A stretch of 64,000 bases of DNA, taken from Caryophanales bacterium UBA2289. GTDB taxonomy: Bacteria > Bacillota_I > Bacilli_A > Izemoplasmatales > Hujiaoplasmataceae. Shown piece after piece: positions 34,397 through 44,171 of this stretch (position 1 is its first letter; each line of letters starts with the position of its first letter). The notes under the pieces were generated by a model. The model was not told where the DNA came from. It searched no databases and was given only the letters and a program-made list of their open reading frames with translations. The stretch is taken from contig DDWJ01000018.1 in assembly GCA_002345505.1 (NCBI GenBank), positions 83,151-147,150 of the forward strand. Reading direction: 5' to 3'. The position numbers and the translations under genes were made by a program.

Positions 34397-36556
34397 CTAA
34401 ATTAATTCTATTATTTTCCTTAAATAACCAACTTGAACTTCAATCTTTCTTTTTTCTTCTACCCAATCTAAATTTTCATCATATAAACTTAAATCATCTG
34501 TTGTTAATTTGAAAGTTACTGATTTAGTTTCATTGGATTCTAAAAAAATCTTTTTAAATCCCTTTAAAGATCTTATTGGTCTTGTAACAGAAGCGTATTG
34601 ATCTTGCAAATATAATTGTACAACTTCAGCTCCGGCAATGTTACCGATATTTTTAACATCGAGAGTGACTAAGCAATCACTACCTAATTTTACTTGATCT
34701 GATACTTGTAAATTATTATATTCAAAATCGGTATAACTTAATCCATATCCAAAAGGATATAGCGGCTCATATTTTGTAAAAATTTCTTCACTTGTATATC
34801 TTCTTGCATTATAAACAACAGGAATTTGATTACCATCCTTTGGAAAAGATATCGGCAACTTCCCTGATGGGTTATAGTCGCCAAACAAGCAATCAGTAAT
34901 CGCTTCGGCGCCATATGAACCCGGAAGATATGCCCATAAAATTGAAGATATGTTATCTTGAGGCCAAATCATATTTACAGGTCTGCCAATGACAGAAACC
35001 ATAACTAAAGGCAAGTTAGTTTCTTTAGCTGCGATAAGTAGATTAAGTTCTTCTTTTTCAATAGCTAAATCCATTGAGTCTCCTAACCATTCTGAATGAG
35101 GAGTTTCTCCGACTACAGATAAGCACAAATCAAATTTAGCTTTGTTTAAATCAATTTCACTTAATTCTTTTAAATCTTTAGCATAGGTAATTTCACAATT
35201 AGGTAGCTTTAATTTTAAAGCTTCAAGTATTGTCAAGAAGTTTAAATCTTCTTCTTTAGCACTGTCCCAACCTAATGTCCATCCGCCGCATAAATGTCTT
35301 TTTGAACTAGCAGTTTTACCTGTAACAAGAATTGATTTAACACTTTTTGATAAAGGTAAAAGCTTGTTTTCATTTTTTAACAAAACAATTGATTCTAAGG
35401 CTACTTTTTTACCAAGAACTTTACTCTCAGTATTTCCATTAAACTCTATTGCTTTTAAAACATCGATTTCACTTTTTTCAAACATGCCTAACTCAAGCTT
35501 AACTCTTAAAACTCTTCTTACAGTTTCATTCAATCGCTCTAAAGTTATTTTGTTTTCATTGACCAACCGTTCCATTATTTCTAAAGTTTCAACGTCAGCC
35601 ACCATCATATTTATGTCTAATCCAGCATTAAAAGCCTTCATGATAGCTTCTTCTTTAGTTCTTGCAATATGATGACGTTTATATAATCGATACACATCGT
35701 CCCAATCAGATAGTGTAAGTCCTTTAAAGCCTAGTTTATTCCTTAAAACATCAGTCATCAATTTCTTTGAAGCCGGCATCGGCGTTCCATTAACATCTCC
35801 ACCGCTAACCATAATGGTTTTAACACCAGCTTTTATTGCGGCTTGAAATGGAGGTAAGTGTGTTTCCCATATAGTTCTATCCGATAAGTCAGCCGGGATT
35901 CTATCCATGCCATTAGTAGATTCGCCATAACCTAAATAATGCTTTGCACAAGCGCCAACTCCATGAGTCGATTGCATACCTTCTACTAAAACTTCACTCA
36001 TCTTAGCAGCTAAGTATGGATCTTCACCTAAAGATTCATAGACTCTTCCCCAGCGTTGATCTCTTGCGACATCAACTGTTGGAGCGAAATTAATGTTAAT
36101 TCCGACAGTTTCTAGTTCTTTTCCGACAACTTCAGCATATTCCTTAACCAAATCCAAGTTCCAAGTTGAAACAACGCCTAAATTATGAGAAAAAATCGTT
36201 GAACCCTTAATAAAGTTTACTCCGTGAACCGCATCAACTCCAAAAAACAAAGGAATCTTTAGTCTTGTGGTGTTTTGATTATATTGATTTATCTTCTTAA
36301 TGAATTCAGCCCACATTTCTGCCGTATCATTTCCAAGACTAGAAATTCCGCCAAACAGTAAGAAACCAATATGATATTCATTCAATAATTTATCGATAAA
36401 TCTCTCATCCAAAAGGTTATTAAAAGCTTCACCTTTCTCTTTGTTTAAACTATCAAACAAAAAGAAAGGTTCAATCATATGGCATTGTCCTATCTTTTCT
36501 TTTAAAGTCATTTTTGCTAATAGTTCATTTATTCTTTGTTCAATATTATTTCCCAT
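34397..36556 (-). CDS. GH3 beta-glucosidase (cytoplasmic, second copy)
   Basis: A 719-residue GH3 enzyme without signal peptide. VDVARDQRWGRVYESLGEDPYL and CAKHYLGYGES are family motifs, and the nucleophile Asp is in LTLSDWDDVY (about residue 284). SVIGRPVNM and a C-terminal fibronectin III-like domain follow. It is only moderately like the copy at 25926, so specificities probably differ; its FFGVDAVHG and GATIF-like GSTIFSHNLG text is closer to the lipoprotein GH3 at 38670. Likely an exo-beta-glucosidase for imported glucan oligomers. Confidence 0.92.
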   Translation of the reverse strand: MGNNIEQRINELLAKMTLKEKIGQCHMIEPFFLFDSLNKEKGEAFNNLLDERFIDKLLNEYHIGFLLFGGISSLGNDTAEMWAEFIKKINQYNQNTTRLKIPLFFGVDAVHGVNFIKGSTIFSHNLGVVSTWNLDLVKEYAEVVGKELETVGININFAPTVDVARDQRWGRVYESLGEDPYLAAKMSEVLVEGMQSTHGVGACAKHYLGYGESTNGMDRIPADLSDRTIWETHLPPFQAAIKAGVKTIMVSGGDVNGTPMPASKKLMTDVLRNKLGFKGLTLSDWDDVYRLYKRHHIARTKEEAIMKAFNAGLDINMMVADVETLEIMERLVNENKITLERLNETVRRVLRVKLELGMFEKSEIDVLKAIEFNGNTESKVLGKKVALESIVLLKNENKLLPLSKSVKSILVTGKTASSKRHLCGGWTLGWDSAKEEDLNFLTILEALKLKLPNCEITYAKDLKELSEIDLNKAKFDLCLSVVGETPHSEWLGDSMDLAIEKEELNLLIAAKETNLPLVMVSVIGRPVNMIWPQDNISSILWAYLPGSYGAEAITDCLFGDYNPSGKLPISFPKDGNQIPVVYNARRYTSEEIFTKYEPLYPFGYGLSYTDFEYNNLQVSDQVKLGSDCLVTLDVKNIGNIAGAEVVQLYLQDQYASVTRPIRSLKGFKKIFLESNETKSVTFKLTTDDLSLYDENLDWVEEKRKIEVQVGYLRKIIELI

Positions 36557-36607
36557 TTGTAAAACCCATCCTTAGGTATGACTATTTACTATAAGTCGTT
36601 ATATTTT

Positions 36608-37204
36608 TTAAACAAATACAGTGATTAGATACTGAATAGCACCAATAAAAGCGCCTAAAAATAATCCGACAATTTCCACAAATCTTAATTCTTTGCTCAT
36701 TAAGCCAACCATAATTTTCTCAAACTCAACAAAATCAAGTTCATCAATTCGTTCTTTGACTAGCTTTTGAATATCTAAATTATCCAAACCGGTTTTTTGA
36801 AATTCTGATAACATCTCATCAAACATTTCATCTCCGTGTTTAGCCACATACTTCTCAACAAAACCTTTTAAATCTCCACCGACAAACATCGCTAAGACTG
36901 ATGGTATCGACTGAGATAATTTTTCAACAATCATTTTCTTCATTTTTATCTTGATTTCATCAATCTTTTCTTTACTCATTAATTGATTCATAATCACTTC
37001 TTTTGATAGTAATTCTTGTTCAATTATATTAGCTAAAGAAATAGCTATTTGATCTTTTCTTCTCGGGAAAACTCCTTGAATCTTAATACCTAAGAATTTA
37101 TGCGGATTTATTGGTCTAAATAACATTTTTATCGCTACTTTATTTGTCAACCAACCGATAAAACCACCAATGATTACTAATAAAACAAATCTAACAATAT
37201 CCAT
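36608..37204 (-). CDS. DUF445-family membrane protein
   Basis: A 198-residue DUF445/YheB-like protein with membrane helices at both ends (about 3-25 and 178-197) and a helical cytoplasmic middle. The signature GGFIGWLTNKVAIKMLFRP starts at residue 13, and GVFPRRKDQIA follows. The function of this family is not established. ACGAGGTGAAAT precedes ATG. It is 25 bp downstream of the YczE-like gene and probably in one transcript. Confidence 0.85.
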   Translation of the reverse strand: MDIVRFVLLVIIGGFIGWLTNKVAIKMLFRPINPHKFLGIKIQGVFPRRKDQIAISLANIIEQELLSKEVIMNQLMSKEKIDEIKIKMKKMIVEKLSQSIPSVLAMFVGGDLKGFVEKYVAKHGDEMFDEMLSEFQKTGLDNLDIQKLVKERIDELDFVEFEKIMVGLMSKELRFVEIVGLFLGAFIGAIQYLITVFV

Positions 37205-37229
37205 ATTTCACCTCGTAAAAATATAATAA

Positions 37230-37862
37230 TTAGTTTTTATGTACCTTACTTATTCTTAAGTTTTTTAGTAAGGTTTGATTATAAAATTTGATCATCAGAC
37301 CACTAAATAAAACCGTAACTACAGTCCCTACTCCAATACCGGAAATTTCTCCAAACAATAAACCAAATGTTATAGCTAATAAAAAAGCTATACCATAAGT
37401 TAAATAAGTCCCCAAAGCATCATTTTTCAATAATTTTTGCATTTGATATAAGAAAACATCGCAAGGATGAACGGCTATAAGAACTTTTAAATGTAATGCA
37501 ATTGAAAAGATTAAAATTCCCAATCCAATAAAATTAATACTTAAACGCAATATATAATTCCATTGCGACATGTTGGGTATTAACCAAATAAATAAATCTG
37601 ATAACATGCCAAAAGATACAAGAAAAGCAAAAGATAAAATCGTTTCTATTATGTTAATCTTCTTACTGATTATAATCGCAATTAGATAAAACACAATTGC
37701 CATAATAATAAAAGCTGTACCAAAAGAAATATCTAAAAATCTTCCGATATTAAAAGCAGCGCTTCCCCAAGCTGTAAGACCTAGTGATGTGTTAGTCATT
37801 AATGCTGTTCCTAAAGCATTTCCGATAACAGCACAAATAAGCAAGAATATTGTTCTCTTCAT
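37230..37862 (-). CDS. YczE/YyaS/YitT-family membrane protein
   Basis: A 210-residue membrane protein with five to six hydrophobic segments. The first segment contains GNALGTALMTNTSLGLTAWG, typical of the YczE/YyaS group, and a later GIGVGTVVTVLFSG matches its C-terminal half. The function is unknown. The ribosome site is weak. Located between a peptidase-E-like gene and the DUF445 gene on the same strand. Confidence 0.8.
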   Translation of the reverse strand: MKRTIFLLICAVIGNALGTALMTNTSLGLTAWGSAAFNIGRFLDISFGTAFIIMAIVFYLIAIIISKKINIIETILSFAFLVSFGMLSDLFIWLIPNMSQWNYILRLSINFIGLGILIFSIALHLKVLIAVHPCDVFLYQMQKLLKNDALGTYLTYGIAFLLAITFGLLFGEISGIGVGTVVTVLFSGLMIKFYNQTLLKNLRISKVHKN

Positions 37863-37926
37863 CTATTTCAACCAATAAACTTTTCAAATTTTTTAAAGCA
37901 TTTTTTAAAACTAAAACTTTTTGTCT

Positions 37927-38589
37927 TTACTCAAATATTGTTACATCACCAAAAACTTTTACTTGATTATCTTTATATACTAAAGCTCCATTATTAGAGA
38001 TACCATAAACTGTTTTAGCGCCTTTTTTTAATACTTTTTTGATACTTTCGTCTTGAGAATTTGTGCTACAGTAGTGGACTTCAATACTAAAATTATCGTT
38101 GATCAAACCCAAACCTTCATAGTACTTAAACTCAGGATATTCATCATCTGGCGAACCAAAATACTCCTTAAGTTGAATCATAGCCCCTGCACTAGAACCA
38201 ATAATAATATTACAATTCTTTATTTCTGATAACAAATCTTTTTCAATGATTCGCTTCATTGATAATTCAGCGCTACCACCCGTAAAAAACACTACATCTG
38301 ATCGGTTTATAATACAGTTCATAGTTTTTACTTCATCAGTAAAATAATTCAATAATTTGATATTTTCTTTATCAACACCTAAACTCAAAAATTGATTAAT
38401 AATATCAAAGTAATAAGTTCCATTGATATTGTTATATAGTCTATCCCAATCTGTTGAATCTTTTATCTCATCGTCAGAAAATGAAAATGGGATTACTACT
38501 ACTTTTGAGTTTTTATTAATATATTTACTGGTTTCATTAATTAACCAATCTTTATCAATATCATAATTGCTTAAAAGAATATTAATCAA
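37927..38589 (-). CDS. Peptidase E-like (family S51) hydrolase
   Basis: A 220-residue cytosolic protein of the S51/class-I glutamine-amidotransferase-like fold. It has the GSSAGAMIQL nucleophile elbow (Ser133), the preceding VVFFTGGSAE block, and an EVHYCSTN segment where the catalytic His is expected. Known members cleave Asp-X dipeptides; close paralogues are cyanophycinases. TTG 38589 is the start, with GGAGAGATAGT just upstream. Confidence 0.83.
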   Translation of the reverse strand: MINILLSNYDIDKDWLINETSKYINKNSKVVVIPFSFSDDEIKDSTDWDRLYNNINGTYYFDIINQFLSLGVDKENIKLLNYFTDEVKTMNCIINRSDVVFFTGGSAELSMKRIIEKDLLSEIKNCNIIIGSSAGAMIQLKEYFGSPDDEYPEFKYYEGLGLINDNFSIEVHYCSTNSQDESIKKVLKKGAKTVYGISNNGALVYKDNQVKVFGDVTIFE

Positions 38590-38669
38590 ACTATCTCTCC
38601 TTTAATTAAACTCTATCTACCTAAATAAAATTATAGCATTTTTCTTAAAAAATCAATCATGTTATTTCT

Positions 38670-40655
38670 TTAGTTATATCTCAATCCATAACCATAAGGA
38701 AACAATGGGTAATCTTCATTATAATCTTCTCTATTAGAAGTGTATCCTACTTGAGTGATATCAGCTGGCCATGTAAATGATAATTTACCAACAAAATCGT
38801 AATCGCCAAATAACATATCACTTATAGCTATTCCGCCTTCACTTCCTGGTAACCACGCCGCCACAAAACTATCAAAGTATTGCAAGTAATTTTCAAATAA
38901 TAATGGTCTTCCGCTGATTAAAACACCCACAACATTCTTTCCTGCATTATGGGCTTCTTGAGCGAGTTGTAGTGCTACATAATTATCAGGATGAGCATTA
39001 CCAGCAGTAAGTGTTAGAACATTATTATCACCAACACCTTCTGAATAAGGATTCTCAGCTAAAACTACAACAACTGTATCAGAAGTTTGCCAAGTACTTG
39101 TGGATGTTCCTAAATTTGTATTTAAAACTTCTTCCATAGCGTCTTTAATGCTCGTTCCAACGCCGATATCTGCTTGATTGTTGCCTTGCCAGTACGTTGT
39201 CCAACCACCACAAAGCAAACCGACATTATCGCTGGCTGGGCCAGTGATAAAGACATTGCTTGACTTTGATAATGGCAAGGAATTATTGTCATTCTTTAAA
39301 AGTACTAAGCTTTCTCTAGCAGCTTGTCTTGCTAAATCTTGATGTTCTTGATTATATAGATATGAGCTATCTAATCTGTTAAATGGATTTGCAAATAAAC
39401 CGCGTTCATACTTAACAGTTAAAATTCTTCTAACTGCATCATTTATTCTTTCCATTGAAATATCACTATTATTAACTGCGTTAACGATATTATCAATCGC
39501 TGAAGCCCAATCATATGGTTCCATTAACATATCAATACCAGCGTTAATGCTTAAAACTACTTGATCATAGAAACTTCCAGGCAATTGATGAATCGCATTC
39601 CAATCGCTAATGACAAAACCTTCAAATCCCAATTCGTCTTTTAAAACATCATTAATCCAATAACCATATCCATGCATTTTTATACCGTTGATTGAATTAT
39701 AAGAAATCATTACTGTATCAACTCCAGCAGCCACAGCTTCGTAATAAGGTGCTAGATATAGTGCTCTTATAAGTGCTTCAGTACCAATTACATTACCTTG
39801 ATCAATTCCACTGGTTGTTCCGCCATCGCCTAGGTAATGTTTAGCAGTTGCACTTACACCATTTTCTTCAAAACCTAATATAGCAGCTTGAGCTAAGTTG
39901 ATATGAATTTCTGGGTTTTCACTGAACCCCTCATAAGTTCTTCCCCAACTTATATTTTGCACAACGCTAAAAGCTGGAGCGAATGTCCAGTTAATTCCAG
40001 TTACTAGCATTTCTTCAGCTGTTGCTTTAGAAATGTTATAGATAAGCTCAGGATTATTTGCCATCCCTAAACCGATATTATGAGGAAAAATCGTCGCTCC
40101 ATATAAATTATTATTACCATGAACTGCATCTATCCCATAGATTATCGGGATACCGCTTGATGAGTTTAAAGCAGCGGCTTGATAATCGCTATACATATCA
40201 TACCAAGTATCTACAGAATCATCATAAGCAGTTGGATGACTTCCCCCGCCACTTAAAATAGATCCAATTCCATACTGAGTAACTTGTTCATTAGTTATAC
40301 TTCCTCTTTCGGCTTGAACCATTTGACTAGCTTTTTCTCTTAATGTCAGAGAAGATAATAAATTCGTTATAAAATCATATGGCTCAGTCGTTGTTAAGTC
40401 TTCAGTTGTCCAAGTTGTAGTAGTTATTGGCATAGTTGTTGAATTAGTAGTAACTAAATCAGTTGTAGTAAAGGTTGAAGAATTAGTGGTAACTTCAGTC
40501 GTAGTTGTCGAAGATATTTCACTATATGTAGTGAGCCCTTCGGTTGTTGTTTCGGTTGCAGTTGAAGTTATGCTTGTTGAAGATAAACCATTTCCACAAG
40601 CAATGAAACTTAACCCTATAAATATTAGCATCAAAATGCTTAAAAGTTTCTTCAT
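38670..40655 (-). CDS. GH3 glucan beta-glucosidase lipoprotein
   Basis: A 661-residue surface-anchored GH3 enzyme. It has a lipobox with Cys20, then a Thr/Ser-rich linker to about residue 92 like that of the GH81 lipoprotein at 46-2868. The catalytic domain carries GIDAVHGNNNLYGATIFPHN, WGRTYEGFSENPEI and nucleophile Asp in FVISDWNAIH (about residue 350), then LISGRPLLFEN in the second domain. It ends at YPLFPYGYGLRYN without the fibronectin III-like domain of the other two GH3 copies, as in exo-1,3/1,4-beta-glucanases. It probably trims glucan outside the cell. The cloned linker suggests shared origin with the GH81 gene. Confidence 0.92.
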   Translation of the reverse strand: MKKLLSILMLIFIGLSFIACGNGLSSTSITSTATETTTEGLTTYSEISSTTTTEVTTNSSTFTTTDLVTTNSTTMPITTTTWTTEDLTTTEPYDFITNLLSSLTLREKASQMVQAERGSITNEQVTQYGIGSILSGGGSHPTAYDDSVDTWYDMYSDYQAAALNSSSGIPIIYGIDAVHGNNNLYGATIFPHNIGLGMANNPELIYNISKATAEEMLVTGINWTFAPAFSVVQNISWGRTYEGFSENPEIHINLAQAAILGFEENGVSATAKHYLGDGGTTSGIDQGNVIGTEALIRALYLAPYYEAVAAGVDTVMISYNSINGIKMHGYGYWINDVLKDELGFEGFVISDWNAIHQLPGSFYDQVVLSINAGIDMLMEPYDWASAIDNIVNAVNNSDISMERINDAVRRILTVKYERGLFANPFNRLDSSYLYNQEHQDLARQAARESLVLLKNDNNSLPLSKSSNVFITGPASDNVGLLCGGWTTYWQGNNQADIGVGTSIKDAMEEVLNTNLGTSTSTWQTSDTVVVVLAENPYSEGVGDNNVLTLTAGNAHPDNYVALQLAQEAHNAGKNVVGVLISGRPLLFENYLQYFDSFVAAWLPGSEGGIAISDMLFGDYDFVGKLSFTWPADITQVGYTSNREDYNEDYPLFPYGYGLRYN

Positions 40656-40731
40656 TTAAACCCCCTAGTAAATATAAAATTTACCACATTATACCATATT
40701 ATTATATGTTTTCTAAATTTATATAATCTTT

Positions 40732-40767
40732 AATAACCAAAAAAAGTCATAAATTATTATGACTTTT
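40732..40767 (-). terminator. Terminator of the MFS transporter gene
   Basis: An 11-bp stem (40742-40752 with 40757-40767, ATTA loop), followed on the minus strand by TTTTTTGG, just past the TGA at 40772. Confidence 0.88.
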
Positions 40768-40771
40768 CACT

Positions 40772-42007
40772 TCAAACTAATTCATTATTTTCCCGCAATT
40801 TAAATTTTCTTTCAGAGCGCTCTCTAATCATAAATGCCATACCACCTAATAACCTAAAAGCTGTTGTAATGACTAAAGCATAAATGATTCCCAAATTTTC
40901 ATAAAAGAAATGTCCTACTAAAGGCGATATTGCTAGAGTTATGTTAGTTAAAACATTATAGTAGCCAACATAGATAATTCTGTTTTTCTCAGGGACTACT
41001 TCTAACATATCAATGAACAATACTGTAATTGTTCCAGAAGTGAAGACTCCCGATAAAGAAGAAAATATTACAAGAACCAAAAGACTTTTCGAAATGACAT
41101 ATAGCAACGGTGTAATAGCCATACCAAATGTACAGATATAAGCAATCTTTTCATTACCGTACTTTTCAATCAACTTCGGCCATATACGAAGTGAAAATAA
41201 CATCGCAATTGCAGAACCAACAGTAATAAATGATAACCAAAACTCATCAGCACCTAAGGTTTTTATCGTATAAATGGAGAACAAAGGCCAACCCATTTGC
41301 CATCCAAAGTGAAATATCGTCGAACTTAAAACAAACTTAGTATAACGTTTGTTCTTAAATACTGTTTTTAAACTGCCCTTAAATTTGATCGTTTCTTCTG
41401 ATTTTGTTGGTGTATAGTGCAAACGTTTAAAAATGAAAAATGCTGATAAACCAAAAACAAAAGCTAAGAGATAAAAGATTCGATAAATTAAAATAAACTC
41501 ACTGTTATCTCCAGCAAAATACCTGAATACTAATCCAGAAGTTATGGTCACAGTTGTTGTGAAGATTATAGTGTAAATACTTCTTTTTGATAGAACTCTA
41601 GCTCTTCTTAGCGGGAAGAGTTCAGCAGTAATATTTTGATAACTAATATTGTAGATTGAAATTGGAATCATCAATAAAGTCAAAATAACAATAAAAGAAA
41701 CTACTTGGAAATTAGATGGTAACATCGGAATAAAAAACATTGAAAAAATTATAAAAGCCATCGCAAGAACAATATTTGAAGTAACTTTTTTTTTATCAGC
41801 AATCTTATTGATGATAAAAGCTGCTGGTAAAACTGTAAAAATCATTATTATCCCTTTGGTTGAATTAACTAATGAAAAGTGAAATTCGTTACCGCCGATT
41901 CTTTCAAGAAACTTCATCGCGTATGGATTATAAAATACTGTCATTAATTCAAAACAAATACCAAAAATAATAAAGATTCTTAAGTTATATTTGAACTTCT
42001 CATCCAT
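40772..42007 (-). CDS. Major facilitator superfamily transporter
   Basis: A 411-residue permease with twelve predicted membrane segments and a basic cytoplasmic loop in the middle (KRLHYTPTKSEETIKFKGSLK). The loop between segments 2 and 3 reads NKIADKKKV in the place of the MFS A motif. No substrate-specific signature was recognised. Its position beside the GH3 lipoprotein gene suggests sugar or oligosaccharide uptake, but that is only context. GGTGATTAAGT precedes ATG. Confidence 0.85.
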   Translation of the reverse strand: MDEKFKYNLRIFIIFGICFELMTVFYNPYAMKFLERIGGNEFHFSLVNSTKGIIMIFTVLPAAFIINKIADKKKVTSNIVLAMAFIIFSMFFIPMLPSNFQVVSFIVILTLLMIPISIYNISYQNITAELFPLRRARVLSKRSIYTIIFTTTVTITSGLVFRYFAGDNSEFILIYRIFYLLAFVFGLSAFFIFKRLHYTPTKSEETIKFKGSLKTVFKNKRYTKFVLSSTIFHFGWQMGWPLFSIYTIKTLGADEFWLSFITVGSAIAMLFSLRIWPKLIEKYGNEKIAYICTFGMAITPLLYVISKSLLVLVIFSSLSGVFTSGTITVLFIDMLEVVPEKNRIIYVGYYNVLTNITLAISPLVGHFFYENLGIIYALVITTAFRLLGGMAFMIRERSERKFKLRENNELV

Positions 42008-42211
42008 ACTTAATCACCATTGTCCCAGTAAATGTTATAGTTTTTTAATATTTTTTTTTAGTTAGTCTTTATATTAAATACTTATACGAATTGATTATAT
42101 CTCTATAGCCCCAAACAAGCAATAAACATTTATTTTTTTTACACCTTAATCGATTCAATGTTGTCATTATAAAAATTACAAAAAGTTTTAATAGTAATAT
42201 AAAGCTTTAAA

Positions 42212-42244
42212 GCAACAAAAAACTCCTAGCAAATCTAGGAGTTT
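42212..42244 (-). terminator. Terminator of the esterase lipoprotein gene
   Basis: A 10-bp perfect stem (42220-42229 with 42235-42244, 5-nt loop), followed on the minus strand by TTGTTGC. Confidence 0.65.
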
Positions 42245-42281
42245 AAACTCTTCAGTATAATTGCTTAAGGGATCAGTTCTA

Positions 42282-43172
42282 CTATTGATCAACAAACTTC
42301 ATCATGTAATTCCATAGTAATTGCGATATATCTGAATAACTGTCCTGATCTTCAAACAACTCATCATCCTTTGCCCAATTATGTCCAAAGCCTTCAGCTT
42401 TGACAAACATGACGATATGATTGCTTGAAGATATATATTCCTTGACAGAAATGTTTTCATTAATTGAACTTTCTATCAATGTAAAATCATTCAATACATT
42501 TATCCAAGGCTCTAACATTTCATCTAGAGCAGGCGCTCCTCCCCAACCAAAGAATCTTGTCATCGTCCCATCTATTGGTACTACATCATCAGCACTACCA
42601 TGAAATTGAAACAAATTAGTTTCTTCTGTTATTTCGCAAGTCTCCCAAGTTTCTCCACTCATCAGTCCAGCCACACTCATATAGGCTTTAAAAGTAGAGT
42701 TTGCCTCACAGGCTAAAGTATAAGTCATGAAACCGCCGTTTGAATGACCGCCCACAAAAACAAGATTTTCATTTACTTTATATTTTTCAACCATCTCATT
42801 CACAAGCATCTTCAAAAAACCAACATCATCAACCGAGTTGAAATCCAAATTGGCATCCCAGTGATTGAATCCTAAAGTTGGTGTTCCCTGTGGATAAATC
42901 AATATTACCTTATCACGATCTGCTAACTCCCTTAATTTCGTATCTTCTACAAAATATTCTAATGTTGCTCCAAAACCATGAAGCATCATTAATAAAGGAG
43001 CTCCTGACTTAGTTTCGCTAGGAACATATACATAATAAGATCTTTCTAATCCGTCAAATTCAGTAGTAAAAACTCGGTTTACTTCTTCAATATATGTTTT
43101 GTCCGGTTCTTTTGAACAAGAAACAAAAATTATAAAAAGCATGATTACTACTAATACTATTTTCTTAATCAA
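42282..43172 (-). CDS. Secreted esterase lipoprotein (PHB depolymerase/feruloyl-esterase-like)
   Basis: A 296-residue alpha/beta hydrolase related to poly(3-hydroxybutyrate) depolymerases and feruloyl esterases. A lipoprotein signal (MIKKIVLVVIMLFIIFVSC) is followed by RSYYVYVPSE, LLMMLHGFGA (oxyanion region), the nucleophile elbow GGHSNGGF, FHGSADDVVP with the acid, and GFGHNW with the catalytic His. TTG 43172 is the likely start because AGAGGTGAT, which contains the alternative GTG 43178, is its ribosome site. Could remove acyl groups from plant or algal polysaccharides alongside the glucanases. Confidence 0.85.
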   Translation of the reverse strand: MIKKIVLVVIMLFIIFVSCSKEPDKTYIEEVNRVFTTEFDGLERSYYVYVPSETKSGAPLLMMLHGFGATLEYFVEDTKLRELADRDKVILIYPQGTPTLGFNHWDANLDFNSVDDVGFLKMLVNEMVEKYKVNENLVFVGGHSNGGFMTYTLACEANSTFKAYMSVAGLMSGETWETCEITEETNLFQFHGSADDVVPIDGTMTRFFGWGGAPALDEMLEPWINVLNDFTLIESSINENISVKEYISSSNHIVMFVKAEGFGHNWAKDDELFEDQDSYSDISQLLWNYMMKFVDQ

Positions 43173-43230
43173 AATCACCTCTCATAATATCTATTCCGTT
43201 TATAAACTTTTTGTCCTTAAATTAATAAAA

Positions 43231-43476
43231 TTATCCGCCACCAACAAACTGTGTGAAAAATATTTCTTCATTATCTTCAATTATTGTGTCAAAACCATGA
43301 TAATGAATTGGTTTTCCTTTATAAAAAACTACCGTATATCTAAATGCTGAAAGTTTAATTTCGGGATGCTTATTAATTATTTGATTAATTATATCATTAA
43401 TACTTCCTGGTTTAACAAACTCTTCTTCAATATGATAATTACTTCTTAATAAACTATAAAAAGTTACCTTAATCAT
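43231..43476 (-). CDS. MoaD/ThiS-family ubiquitin-like sulfur carrier
   Basis: An 81-residue beta-grasp protein ending in GGG, the C-terminal tail that E1-like enzymes adenylate. The core IKVTFYSLLRSNYH ... GSINDIINQIINKHPEIKL ... IIEDNEEIFFTQFVGGG fits MoaD/ThiS. ATG 43476 lies within the end of the thiF-like gene (8-bp overlap), so the two are coupled. No molybdopterin, thiamine or tungsten-enzyme genes are near, so the product of the pathway is open. Confidence 0.85.
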   Translation of the reverse strand: MIKVTFYSLLRSNYHIEEEFVKPGSINDIINQIINKHPEIKLSAFRYTVVFYKGKPIHYHGFDTIIEDNEEIFFTQFVGGG

Positions 43477-44152
43477 ATTTACCAACTCCAGATTTTACTA
43501 CTATACCATTTAATAAATCAATAATTAGTAACTCATTTAGCACAATATGTGCGTCATTCTTAATCATCTTAACAAATTCACTAACCATAAAAGAAGCTAC
43601 CGCTCCTACAATAAACGGAGGGTTTAATAATTCTGTTTCCAAGCCTTTTTCTTCATCTCCATATAGTTCTTCTAACAATGTACATGATGGACTCATCCAA
43701 CCAACCTGACCGAACCATCCCCCACAAGCTCCATGCAGTAAAGGAATATTAAGTTTATTTGATAATTTGGATAAGTAGATTTTTGTTTCTTTGTTGTCAA
43801 CACAATCAATGATGTAATCACCTTTTAAATCATTAATATCTTGAATTCTTTTCTTAACACAATTTAATTCCGCTAGGGGATTAATCTTTTTTAATTCATT
43901 ACATAAAATATCGGCTTTATATTTACCTAAGTTCTCTATATTTGAAAATAGTTGACGGTTCAAGTTAGACTCAGAAAAGATATCAAAATCTACTAAAGTC
44001 ATTTTTATAACACCCAATCGGATTAATTGATTAGCAACATAACCGCCTAAACCGCCTAACCCAATGATTATAACATCTGACTGTTGAAGTTTATTAAAAT
44101 CTTCCTTACTTAAAACACCCATATTCATAATATATCTTTCCGGAATGCTCAT
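43469..44152 (-). CDS. ThiF/MoeB/HesA-family E1-like activating enzyme
   Basis: A 227-residue ATP-dependent adenylyltransferase for a ubiquitin-like protein. It has the nucleotide loop GLGGLGG (31-37), DFDIFSESNLNRQ with the conserved Arg (55-67), and DYIIDCVDN. The zinc-binding CxxC pairs of MoeB/ThiF are absent, as in the shorter HesA-type. It should activate the adjacent MoaD-like carrier at 43231, which overlaps it. AAAGGAGGAATCTTCTA precedes ATG. The pair follows a hydrolase gene by 19 bp. Confidence 0.87.
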   Translation of the reverse strand: MSIPERYIMNMGVLSKEDFNKLQQSDVIIIGLGGLGGYVANQLIRLGVIKMTLVDFDIFSESNLNRQLFSNIENLGKYKADILCNELKKINPLAELNCVKKRIQDINDLKGDYIIDCVDNKETKIYLSKLSNKLNIPLLHGACGGWFGQVGWMSPSCTLLEELYGDEEKGLETELLNPPFIVGAVASFMVSEFVKMIKNDAHIVLNELLIIDLLNGIVVKSGVGKYD

Positions 44153-44171
44153 TAGAAGATTCCTCCTTTAT

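Noticed and set aside
40375..40395. GAGCCATATGAT in the GH3 lipoprotein, similar to the repeat
   Set aside because: It is in-frame coding sequence (E-P-Y-D) of an intact gene and the following codons differ from the repeat.
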